DNA of 22,084 nt, taken from a virus. Shown one piece after another: positions 1 through 4,150 of the stretch (the stretch's first letter is position 1; each line of letters opens with the position of its first letter). Below the pieces are notes generated by a model that did no database searches, was not told the DNA's origin, and worked only from the letters and a program-made list of their open reading frames with translations. The stretch is taken from IMG/VR virus record IMGVR_UViG_3300045966_000079, positions 1-22,084 of that record. One strand, written 5' to 3'. Position numbers and translations under genes: made by a program.

Positions 1-750
1 CAAGTCTTGATTCTTTTGGTAGTTGATATATTCTAGTGCGTTCCCCTCGCCCACGCATCCAGCGATGAGCATAAGCGCGTCATCCAGCGTGCCGCCATGC
101 TGTTCGTTCACATCCATGAGACGCCCTGCCATGTCCCACGTACGCGGGCTAGGCCAAGGCTTGCCTAGCTCGCTTTCGTTCTTGGGTACCGCAAGCAACC
201 CGTGAGGCTTGGTACGGATATAGCCTGCGATACGGACGTGCGACTGTGAACGCTGGACGGCCCACGCAACCCATTCGTTAACGTCCACGGTCCAGGGGAT
301 ATGACAGAAACGGTTCGCCAGTGGCGCAGTTAGCTCACCGCCGCCAGCGCTGGTCGCGGGGGGGTTCATTGCCGCGATAATTCTGCAACTGTCAGGGAGC
401 TTGGTATCGCCAACCCACCGCTCATTGATGATCCGTAGTACGCCTGCTTGACACGCGGGTGGCGCGGTAGAGATTTCATCAAAGAATAGCAAGGTGGGTT
501 GATCGTTGTTGATAATGCGCTTGGCAAAGCCTGGCGGCGCGAGCGTTACGCCATCACTGGTCACGACTGGCAACCCACCAAGGTCAGTCACGTCGCGGAT
601 GCTTGCGATTACGGTTTCGCATCGCATTTGCAACGCGGGCGCTATCTCGCGCTCTATGCGGGCAGTCTTAGCCGTACCCGGTTCGCCAATGATAACGACT
701 GGCACGTTGGCGCGAATGGCGGTCATGAGTGGCGTGATTGACTTAGACAT
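1..750 (-). CDS. MoxR-type AAA+ ATPase (C-terminus beyond left edge)
   Basis: 250 codons are visible, with no stop before position 1, so the 3' end is missing. The start is an ATG preceded by GGAGA at good spacing. Walker A is GEPGTAKT (residues 22-29), Walker B is LLFFDE (87-92), sensor 1 is the Asn in AAMNPP (~129) and a likely arginine finger lies in LANRF (~147). This order, and the absence of a GAFTGA loop, fits the MoxR clade of AAA+ ATPases, which usually remodel protein complexes with a von Willebrand A (metal-ion-binding) partner. It overlaps the upstream gene by 8 nt and is the most distal visible gene of the leftward operon. Its role in the phage is unknown; a VWA partner gene just beyond the left edge would support a MoxR-VWA pair. 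The family call is firm, the function is not. Confidence 0.88.
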   Translation of the reverse strand, partial: MSKSITPLMTAIRANVPVVIIGEPGTAKTARIEREIAPALQMRCETVIASIRDVTDLGGLPVVTSDGVTLAPPGFAKRIINNDQPTLLFFDEISTAPPACQAGVLRIINERWVGDTKLPDSCRIIAAMNPPATSAGGGELTAPLANRFCHIPWTVDVNEWVAWAVQRSQSHVRIAGYIRTKPHGLLAVPKNESELGKPWPSPRTWDMAGRLMDVNEQHGGTLDDALMLIAGCVGEGNALEYINYQKNQDL

Positions 751-1027
751 TGGTTTCTCCTTTGGGTTTGCGCGGTTTGGGGTGTGCGTAGTTGCGGTAG
801 TGTTTCTTTTCAATGGTAGACATTGTATCGCTTTCTATGTGTTCGCCATACCAAAGCTTACACGCGGCCGAACACTTCCCGCCAAGGCGAAAATATCCGT
901 CTTTTGCATATGCGATATCACCTACCGCGAGTGCATCCGTCGCGCCAGTAATCACGATGCCCGCTAATTGATGGAGCGTAATTCTACGCTTGTTATATTC
1001 GCGGTGCCAGAGGTACATTCGGGTCAT
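743..1027 (-). CDS. Hypothetical protein, 94 aa
   Basis: The start is the ATG inside an ATGA overlap with the upstream gene, preceded by GAGGTG about 6 nt away. A longer reading from an upstream TTG is possible but would overlap more. The product is basic, has two Cys close together (KCSAAC) and a Lys/Arg/Pro-rich C-terminal tail. I recognise no family. Its ends overlap both neighbours, so it is almost certainly translated as part of the leftward operon. The hydrophilic composition suggests a cytoplasmic protein. Confidence 0.7.
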   Translation of the reverse strand: MTRMYLWHREYNKRRITLHQLAGIVITGATDALAVGDIAYAKDGYFRLGGKCSAACKLWYGEHIESDTMSTIEKKHYRNYAHPKPRKPKGETNV

Positions 1028-1311
1028 TGCGGACACCTCGGGCAACGATTACCTTTCATCGCACGAATTTTCAGCGTACAATTCCTCGTCATCATGATTT
1101 GATAGGGAAAGTACAACAAATGCTTGCGACGCAAATGCTTGCGACATCTGCTGGGCGTCCACCAGAAAGACTCATCAAATATCCGCCCATCTTGCGCTAT
1201 TTTATAACCCGCTAATAGAAGCATAGTCCAGGTGTTCTCATCAACTAGCTTACGGGTGTAACGCCCCTTACTGAAGATGTAATAGTGCAGGTGGTTGTCA
1301 GGAGCACGCAT
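1024..1311 (-). CDS. Hypothetical protein, 95 aa, with a tandem RKHL duplication
   Basis: The start ATG lies in a TAATG junction with the upstream gene, with GAGG about 8 nt upstream; a longer in-frame reading starting at 1353 would overlap the neighbour by 43 nt and is less likely. The protein is aromatic and basic. It carries a short internal duplication, CRKHL-RRKHL, that matches a 15-bp tandem repeat in the DNA, and ends in CPRCPQ. No family is recognised. The stop overlaps the next gene's ATG (ATGA). Confidence 0.68.
   Translation of the reverse strand: MRAPDNHLHYYIFSKGRYTRKLVDENTWTMLLLAGYKIAQDGRIFDESFWWTPSRCRKHLRRKHLLYFPYQIMMTRNCTLKIRAMKGNRCPRCPQ
1117..1146. repeat. 15-bp tandem duplication inside a gene
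   Basis: Two adjacent 15-bp units (1117-1131 and 1132-1146) are identical except at the last base. The duplication is in frame with the 95-aa leftward gene and repeats five residues (xRKHL). This looks like a recent slippage duplication. Confidence 0.85.
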
Positions 1312-1580
1312 TACGCTATCCTCGCCCGATACCGCCCATTCACCTTCCGCCAACCCGTACGCCCACGATTTTGCTCCTCGGCAATAATTGCCTGGATCAT
1401 GTCATGGTCTAGGCGGGCTTGATCTTCGGCGCGCCAGATAGCTCGCTCATCTTCGGTTGTCTCGCGTCCGCCCCATGCGCGATGATGGGTAGAGGATTGT
1501 GCCATCATACGCTCGTCTGACTTGCTCGTCTCTGCGAGCTTGCGCCTAAACCAATCGGCCGTGTGAGTGTAGCGTTTCAT
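1311..1580 (-). CDS. Hypothetical protein, 89 aa, charged and helical
   Basis: It starts at ATG with AAAGGGC upstream, 4 nt after the stop of the preceding gene, and ends in a TAATG junction with the next. The composition is strongly charged (E, D, R, K) with likely long helices in the middle (SKSDERMMAQ, EDQARLDHDMIQAIIAEE). No cysteine, membrane segment or known motif is visible. It is part of the leftward operon and its function is unknown. Confidence 0.68.
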   Translation of the reverse strand: MKRYTHTADWFRRKLAETSKSDERMMAQSSTHHRAWGGRETTEDERAIWRAEDQARLDHDMIQAIIAEEQNRGRTGWRKVNGRYRARIA

Positions 1581-1584
1581 TTGT

Positions 1585-1806
1585 TTAGCCCTTTATTGTT
1601 AGGGGTACCCAACCTTCTTTATAGACACCAGACCATATTACGTAGCGACCATCAGTAAGCTGCACGATAACAGGATGCTTCCATTTCTTCCAATTTCTCT
1701 CGCCTAAATAACCATCCCATTGACCAGGCACATACCGCATAACCCTACCCGATAGCATTGCGAGCGTAAACTCTTCCGCTGTTAACGTTGTCTTATGCCT
1801 TGCCAT
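1585..1806 (-). CDS. Hypothetical protein, 73 aa
   Basis: The start ATG has AGGCG upstream and overlaps the 3' end of the preceding 51-aa gene by 14 nt. The N-terminal part (TLTAEEFTLAMLSGRV) is helical. The remainder alternates Trp/Tyr and beta-prone residues (KHPVIVQLTDGRYVIWSG), suggesting a small alpha-beta fold. I do not recognise a family. It sits in the leftward operon, 4 nt before the next start. Confidence 0.65.
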   Translation of the reverse strand: MARHKTTLTAEEFTLAMLSGRVMRYVPGQWDGYLGERNWKKWKHPVIVQLTDGRYVIWSGVYKEGWVPLTIKG

Positions 1807-1948
1807 TGCGACGCCTGTCTAACAGCGTTTGAAAGCATTGCCTGCACATATCATGCTTTGGAATTATGCGTATGCGGTGGTCTGACCTACGCGCCAGACT
1901 CAGCGCGATAGCCTTGCGCCCGCATTCGCAATACTTGGGTTTATACAT
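1793..1948 (-). CDS. Zinc-knuckle micro-protein, 51 aa
   Basis: An open frame of 51 residues starts 6 nt after the stop of the preceding gene. The product begins MYKPKYCECGRKA and contains CxC near residue 7 and CxxC (MCRQC) near residue 35, a spacing that suits a single Zn2+ site; the rest is rich in Arg and Lys. The SD is weak, so initiation may rely on translational coupling. Basic charge plus four cysteines suggests nucleic-acid binding, but that is inference. It fills what would otherwise be a gap in the operon. Confidence 0.62.
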   Translation of the reverse strand: MYKPKYCECGRKAIALSLARRSDHRIRIIPKHDMCRQCFQTLLDRRRNGKA

Positions 1949-1954
1949 AGCAGT

Positions 1955-2107
1955 TTAATACGTAACGCGCCTCACACACTGCGCCCATACCATACCACCT
2001 TGTATCTCTTGGCGCTTGCACTCGGCGCGGTCGGTGTACTCGCGTGCGGATACCTCGTAGCATCCAGGACCACAGCTTGCGAGAATAAGGAGTATCCAGC
2101 TAATCAT
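1955..2107 (-). CDS. Small lipoprotein or secreted peptide, 50 aa
   Basis: The start ATG is in a TAATG junction with the upstream gene (AAGGTG as SD). The product begins MISWILLILASC, a short hydrophobic segment ending in LASC, which satisfies the lipobox pattern [LVI][ASTVI][GAS]C. Mature residues include two more cysteine pairs. The layout EYTDRAEC...WAQCV resembles small exported phage proteins with paired cysteines in a short alpha-beta unit. The signal is unusually short and has no positive n-region, so it may be an ordinary signal peptide or a membrane-tethered peptide instead. Its role is unknown; an outer-spanin function is possible but there is no adjacent inner spanin. Confidence 0.6.
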   Translation of the reverse strand: MISWILLILASCGPGCYEVSAREYTDRAECKRQEIQGGMVWAQCVRRVTY

Positions 2108-2289
2108 TACTTCACCTTGCCGCCATTCGGGCCGCACTCGCCGTCAATGTAAGCACGCCACCTATCAGGCAGGAAGTTAGCGTTCTGTGACTTACAGAAC
2201 GCCATGAGTACGCGAAGGTGAGCATCTGAAAAAGCTACTCCGCTAAGGCGAATAGCGTCCGCTAGGGCGATAAAGTGCTTCTTGCTCAT
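2107..2289 (-). CDS. Conserved phage protein, 60 aa, unknown function
   Basis: This is the first gene of the leftward operon. It has an ATG start with a G-rich SD (GGGGGGTAA) upstream. The sequence MSKKHFIALADAIR...ADA...FCKSQNANFLPDRWRAYIDGECGPNGG matches, from memory, a small protein widespread in tailed phages (the FIALADAIR / RW..YI.GECGPNGG pattern). Its function has not been defined to my knowledge. Two helices are likely. Being promoter-proximal, it would be the most strongly expressed gene of this operon. Confidence 0.78.
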   Translation of the reverse strand: MSKKHFIALADAIRLSGVAFSDAHLRVLMAFCKSQNANFLPDRWRAYIDGECGPNGGKVK

Positions 2290-2316
2290 TGTCTGTTACC
2301 CCCCACCCAACCAATA

Positions 2317-2334
2317 ATGCACGCGCTATGCCAA
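2317..2334 (-). promoter_or_regulatory. Sigma-54-like promoter for the leftward operon
   Basis: Reading leftward, the sequence is TTGGCATA-GCGC-GTGCAT. It matches the -24/-12 consensus YTGGCAYG-N4-TTGCW with correct spacing, except for A instead of G after TGGCAT and G instead of the first T of TTGCA. The predicted start near 2307 leaves a leader of about 18 nt holding the GGGGGG SD of the 60-aa gene. A competing sigma-70 -10 (TATAAT, 2365 to 2360 leftward) has no good -35. Confidence 0.45.
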
Positions 2335-2353
2335 CTATGCCATGCGCGTAAAC

Positions 2354-2368
2354 CCTTATATTATAAGG
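2354..2368. promoter_or_regulatory. Perfect 7-1-7 palindrome containing a TATAAT box
   Basis: CCTTATA-T-TATAAGG is perfectly self-complementary around one base. Read leftward it contains TATAAT, a possible sigma-70 -10, but no -35-like hexamer lies 16-18 bp upstream. It may be an operator or a weak alternative promoter for the leftward operon. Confidence 0.45.
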
Positions 2369-2371
2369 CTT

Positions 2372-2385
2372 TGTCATATTTGACA
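2372..2385. promoter_or_regulatory. Operator-like palindrome TGTCA-N4-TGACA (site 1)
   Basis: TGTCA-TATT-TGACA has perfect 5-bp arms. It lies about 65-78 bp upstream of the start predicted from the sigma-54-like promoter at 2317-2334. The same palindrome recurs as a cluster at 2914-2958. Confidence 0.6.
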
Positions 2386-2405
2386 TAGGCAATATGCCCT
2401 AGTGT

Positions 2406-2420
2406 GGTAAGAAACTTACC
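2406..2420. promoter_or_regulatory. Palindrome GGTAAG-AAA-CTTACC
   Basis: Perfect 6-bp arms separated by 3 bp. The core GTAA-N5-TTAC is shared with the palindrome at 2443-2455, suggesting two binding sites for one dimeric regulator, about 35 bp apart. Confidence 0.5.
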
Positions 2421-2442
2421 AGGGCAGGATTGTTACGCCAAT

Positions 2443-2455
2443 GTAAATAATTTAC
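2443..2455. promoter_or_regulatory. Palindrome GTAAAT-A-ATTTAC
   Basis: Perfect 6-1-6 palindrome with core GTAA-N5-TTAC, like the site at 2406-2420. A half-degenerate copy (caAATAATTTAC) appears near 2957-2968, next to the TGTCA palindrome cluster. Confidence 0.5.
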
Positions 2456-2475
2456 AAAATACCCCTTCCGCGGGC

Positions 2476-2521
2476 TATATGCAATGAAGCATATAAAATG
2501 GGAGTCTACCCTGGTCAGGGT
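2476..2521. other. Two inverted repeats in the control region
   Basis: TATATGC (2476-2482) and GCATATA (2489-2495) form a 7-bp inverted repeat with a 6-nt loop. ACCCTG-GT-CAGGGT (2508-2521) is a second perfect inverted repeat with a 2-nt centre, more likely a protein-binding site than an RNA hairpin. No convincing ORF lies here. Confidence 0.4.
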
Positions 2522-2534
2522 TATAAAGCGAGAC

Positions 2535-2618
2535 GGCTAGGCGCGTCAGCATGGCCTAGCCTGTCGAGCGCCAGACGTTTGATGAGGCTCGGGACCCTCT
2601 CACTACGTTTCGGGTCCC
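2535..2618 (+). other. Run of three GC-rich hairpins before the tRNA
   Basis: GGCTAGGC (2535-2542) pairs with GCCTAGCC (2554-2561). CGAGC (2565-2569) pairs with GCTCG (2587-2591). GGGACCC (2591-2597) pairs with GGGTCCC (2612-2618). The last two share one base. None is followed by a T tract, so they do not look like simple terminators. They could be a structured non-coding RNA or processing signals for a tRNA-containing transcript; no recognised RNA family matches. Confidence 0.35.
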
Positions 2619-2642
2619 TCGTTAGTATTTGAGTGTTTAGTT

Positions 2643-2717
2643 ACGGGATTAGCTCAGCGGTAGAGCAAGCGACTGTTAATTGCTAGGTCCGTGGTTCGAG
2701 CCCACGATCCCGTGCCA
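2643..2717 (+). tRNA. tRNA-Asn (anticodon GTT)
   Basis: A full cloverleaf can be folded by eye. The acceptor stem is ACGGGAT/ATCCCGT, the D stem GCTC/GAGC, and the anticodon stem AGCGA/TTGCT (one G-U pair) with loop CTGTTAA and anticodon GTT at 2675-2677. The variable loop has 5 nt, the T stem is CGTGG/CCACG, and the T loop is TTCGAGC. The discriminator is G and the CCA end is encoded at 2715-2717. It is the only tRNA in the window and sits alone between two leftward transcription units. Encoded CCA suggests a host lineage in which tRNA genes carry CCA. It could supply extra Asn tRNA for virion genes, or be a remnant of host tRNA capture. Confidence 0.96.
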
Positions 2718-2722
2718 GTTAG

Positions 2723-2821
2723 TCAACGGCCCATCAGTATGATGTAGAAATGCACTGCTAGCCCGGTTAGTCCGCTGATGATGAGTATGGCCGCGATCAG
2801 GTTGACGATTGTCACTCTCAT
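2723..2821 (-). CDS. Single-span membrane peptide, 32 aa
   Basis: A 32-residue frame begins at ATG with a strong SD (TTGGAGGC, 7 nt upstream), MRVTIVNLIAAILIISGL...FYIILMGR. Almost the whole peptide is one hydrophobic helix with a positively charged residue at each end. A longer in-frame ORF exists, but its upstream part crosses the promoter and operator region and is unlikely to be coding. It lies about 15 nt downstream of the start predicted for a sigma-54-like promoter (2847-2863). Its function is unknown; small phage membrane peptides of this size act as holin regulators, exclusion factors or membrane effectors, but nothing here distinguishes these. Confidence 0.6.
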   Translation of the reverse strand: MRVTIVNLIAAILIISGLTGLAVHFYIILMGR

Positions 2822-2846
2822 TTGTTTGCCTCCAAGGATTATAGTA

Positions 2847-2863
2847 TACAATTCTAGTGCCAA
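2847..2863 (-). promoter_or_regulatory. Sigma-54-like promoter, leftward (copy 1)
   Basis: Read leftward, TTGGCACT-AGAA-TTGTA differs from TTGGCACG-N4-TTGCA at two positions (G to T after TGGCAC, and C to T in the -12 box), with spacing preserved. The predicted start is near 2836, just ahead of the SD of the 32-aa membrane peptide. It belongs to a three-copy repeat with the promoters at 3001-3018 and 3103-3120. Confidence 0.55.
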
Positions 2864-2913
2864 CGTTAACTCTAATGAAATCAATGAGTTACGCGCGTAT
2901 GCTGCGCGAGTTT

Positions 2914-2958
2914 GCCATATTTGACAGTCAATGTTGACAAAACGTGTCAGATTTGACA
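2914..2958. promoter_or_regulatory. Cluster of three TGTCA-N4-TGACA palindromes
   Basis: Three sites lie in 45 bp: GCCA-TATT-TGAC (2914-2925, one mismatch), GTCA-ATGT-TGAC (2927-2938) and TGTCA-GATT-TGACA (2945-2958). They lie about 78-121 bp upstream of the start predicted from the promoter at 2847-2863, the range typical of enhancer sites for sigma-54 activators. They could equally be repressor operators. Confidence 0.6.
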
Positions 2959-3000
2959 AATAATTTACACTTTACCCGAGCGGTGGGGTATATGTAGTGT

Positions 3001-3018
3001 ATGCAAGTATCGTGCCAA
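3001..3018 (-). promoter_or_regulatory. Sigma-54 consensus promoter, leftward (copy 2)
   Basis: Read leftward, TTGGCACG-ATAC-TTGCAT is a perfect match to the sigma-54 core YTGGCACG-N4-TTGCW. The predicted start is near 2991. It would transcribe through the TGTCA palindrome cluster toward the 32-aa gene and, without a terminator, antisense to the tRNA and into the left operon. Confidence 0.7.
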
Positions 3019-3081
3019 CGCAACCATGATGGGACGGGTGTCGCATACCCCCAATTCCTACCAAAAAGGTAGACATTGCGA

Positions 3082-3098
3082 CTGGCATGGGTCTTGTA
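3082..3098 (+). promoter_or_regulatory. Near-consensus sigma-54 promoter, rightward
   Basis: CTGGCATG-GGTC-TTGTA matches YTGGCAYG-N4-TTGCW except for C to T in the -12 element. The predicted start is near 3109. It faces copy 3 (3103-3120) head-on, so the two could compete. Confidence 0.4.
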
Positions 3099-3102
3099 GG
3101 GT

Positions 3103-3120
3103 ATGCAACCAGCGTGCCAA
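3103..3120 (-). promoter_or_regulatory. Sigma-54 consensus promoter, leftward (copy 3)
   Basis: Read leftward, TTGGCACG-CTGG-TTGCAT again matches the sigma-54 core perfectly. It is exactly 102 bp from copy 2 and shares two further bases (AC) downstream, so the repeated unit is GTATRCAA-N4-MGTGCCAA on the top strand. The predicted start is near 3093. Confidence 0.7.
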
Positions 3121-3133
3121 TGCCAACGTGACA

Positions 3134-3150
3134 CTGGCATGACATATGCA
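3134..3150 (+). promoter_or_regulatory. Near-consensus sigma-54 promoter for the rightward genes
   Basis: CTGGCATG-ACAT-ATGCA matches the -24/-12 consensus except for the first T of TTGCA. The predicted start is near 3161, giving a G-rich leader of about 75 nt before the first rightward gene (GTG at 3236). No sigma-70 promoter with an acceptable -10 was found in this leader. Confidence 0.42.
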
Positions 3151-3235
3151 TGGGGTATTGGGCAGGCCGGGGGAGGAGTGGGGGCATTTGACGGGTAGTC
3201 GAGCGACATGGCGGGAAAACAAAAGGGGGCCTAAA

Positions 3236-3325
3236 GTGTTTGTACATAAGGACTTAGAGCCCGCGCAATGCCCCTTCTGCAAGATGAAAGATTGCCCGTG
3301 GCATTGCCCGCTTTGCCATGAGTAG
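3236..3325 (+). CDS. Zinc-finger micro-protein, 29 aa
   Basis: A 29-residue frame starts at GTG with AAGGGGG 7 nt upstream. The product ends CPFCKMKDCPWHCPLCHE, five cysteines and a histidine packed into 18 residues, consistent with one compact Zn2+ site. The stop codon overlaps the ATG of the next gene by 8 nt, so the two are probably coupled. It is the first rightward gene after the control region. Its length is below normal gene-calling limits; the cysteine spacing and SD are the evidence that it is real. Confidence 0.6.
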   Translation: MFVHKDLEPAQCPFCKMKDCPWHCPLCHE

Positions 3326-3458
3326 CGAAGAGGTCATGCGCGCGGCGCTTATCGAGATTAAGGTTCTCGGTAAGACGGCTAAGTCAGCGGCTTTATGGAC
3401 GAATCTGGAACGCAAAGTATTTGAAATTGCAAATAAAGCCTTAAGAGACGTGGCGTGA
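3318..3458 (+). CDS. Hypothetical helical protein, 46 aa
   Basis: This frame begins at an ATG overlapping the 29-aa gene and ends in a GTGA overlap with the next gene, which argues strongly for coding. The product (MSSEEVMRAALIEIKVLGKT...NLERKVFEIANKALRDVA) is almost entirely amphipathic helix with no cysteine or membrane segment. No SD is evident, so re-initiation from the upstream gene is likely. I do not recognise a family. Confidence 0.58.
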   Translation: MSSEEVMRAALIEIKVLGKTAKSAALWTNLERKVFEIANKALRDVA

Positions 3459-3709
3459 GCGATCATATCGCGGAGACCCCCAACCTCGCCCGCACTTATT
3501 GCCCGGATTGCGAGCCGGAAGCTGACCCTAGCGTGGAGATATTGGAAACGCGCTATTGCAGCACCCATGGCACCACCATCGGGGGCAGCGAGGACGAGCA
3601 CGTTAATAGCTCAACCTACATGTCAGGGTCAAGCGAGGCGGGCGGGCTAGATAACAAAATCTGGTGTGATTTGGTCCATAGAGGAATCATTGGCAAAATC
3701 GAAGGGTAG
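3455..3709 (+). CDS. CxxC zinc-ribbon-like phage protein, 84 aa
   Basis: The start is a GTG in a GTGA overlap. CPDC near residue 16 and CSTHG near residue 35 are likely zinc ligands; the pattern YCPDCEP..DPS.EIL..RYCSTH recurs in small phage proteins of unknown function as far as I recall. The second half is Gly/Ser-rich and acidic, then has a short C-terminal helix. The last 20 nt overlap the next gene. A nucleic-acid or protein-binding adaptor is plausible but unproven. Confidence 0.68.
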   Translation: MSDHIAETPNLARTYCPDCEPEADPSVEILETRYCSTHGTTIGGSEDEHVNSSTYMSGSSEAGGLDNKIWCDLVHRGIIGKIEG

Positions 3710-3905
3710 CCTCAAATACCCCAAAGTGCGTGCGGGCCAACGTGTGCCTATCCGGTGGAAGAAAGAGTCACTGAACATGGCGTGTTGCGATTGTGACCTT
3801 GTACACACGATTGTATTTACGGTCAAGGGTGACGTAATCACACTCCGCGCCTGGCGGGACGAGCCTGAAACTAAGAGATTGCGAAAGAAGCACGGGTTTA
3901 AGTAG
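3690..3905 (+). CDS. Conserved phage zinc-binding protein, 71 aa
   Basis: TTG at 3690 is chosen because AGAGGA lies 5 nt upstream; a GTG at 3666 in the same frame has no SD and would lengthen the overlap. The core is MACCDCDLVHTIVF followed by beta-prone residues and RAWRDEPETKRLRKKHGF. This CCDC-LVH...RAWRD-T...R pattern resembles a recurrent small phage protein family of unknown function. The C-terminus is very basic, so nucleic-acid binding is possible. Confidence 0.68.
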   Translation: MAKSKGSLKYPKVRAGQRVPIRWKKESLNMACCDCDLVHTIVFTVKGDVITLRAWRDEPETKRLRKKHGFK

Positions 3906-3920
3906 TAAGGAAGTATAAAA

Positions 3921-3953
3921 GCCCTAACAGTGGCTAAAGGGCGATAAAGCCAC
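3921..3953 (+). promoter_or_regulatory. H-type RNA pseudoknot abutting an SD
   Basis: GCCCT (3921-3925) pairs with AGGGC (3938-3942), and GTGGCT (3930-3935) pairs with AGCCAC (3948-3953). The two stems interleave, giving a compact pseudoknot with loops of 4, 2 and 5 nt, all Watson-Crick. The SD AGGAG (3954-3958) follows directly. This suggests ligand- or protein-controlled translation of the gene at 3962. It does not match the conserved nucleotides I know for preQ1-I or SAM-II. Confidence 0.55.
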
Positions 3954-3961
3954 AGGAGCCT

Positions 3962-4150
3962 ATGATGGCTCAATTCACTGATTTCGTTCATAGCGCTAGT
4001 AATGACGACCAGGTGTTGCGTTCACTGATGGATTTAGAGCGCACACTAACCCAGGCATGGAAAGCGAATCCCGTGCCTGAAAGTGTCCTTGGTGAGTGTG
4101 CGGCACTCGCAGCCGCAACCCGGTGGTTTTACCAGGAGAGTAGGCGATAA
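3962..4150 (+). CDS. Hypothetical helical protein, 62 aa
   Basis: The start is ATGATG; AGGAG ends 3 nt before the first ATG and 6 nt before the second, so Met2 (3965) may be the true start. The product is predicted all-helical (DDQVLRSLMDLERTLTQAW; LGECAALAAATRWFYQESRR) with no recognised motif. It is the first gene behind the pseudoknot at 3921-3953 and its stop overlaps the apparent AUA start of the next gene. Confidence 0.62.
   Translation: MMAQFTDFVHSASNDDQVLRSLMDLERTLTQAWKANPVPESVLGECAALAAATRWFYQESRR

Noticed and set aside
1-750. The AAA+ ATPase as the sigma-54 activator for the nearby promoters
   Set aside because: It lacks a GAFTGA loop and a DNA-binding domain in the visible part; its motifs fit MoxR instead.
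2486-2542. An 18-aa rightward frame from ATG in the control region
   Set aside because: No SD, no overlap with neighbours and too short to support.
2570-2618. Possible hammerhead ribozyme (TTTGATGAG...GTTTCG)
   Set aside because: The required CUGANGA core is not present and no stem arrangement gives the three-way junction.
2380-2958. Several TTGACA hexamers on the rightward strand that look like sigma-70 -35 boxes
   Set aside because: None has an acceptable -10 hexamer 16-18 bp downstream; they are half-sites of the TGTCA-N4-TGACA palindromes.
2928-3282. Long leftward open frames across the control region
   Set aside because: They lack SD sequences, have odd composition (Pro/His/Cys-rich) and overlap the promoter-like repeats; they are by-products of GC-rich non-coding DNA.
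3921-3961. A known preQ1-I or SAM-II riboswitch
   Set aside because: The pseudoknot geometry is similar, but the conserved loop and stem nucleotides I know for these classes are absent.
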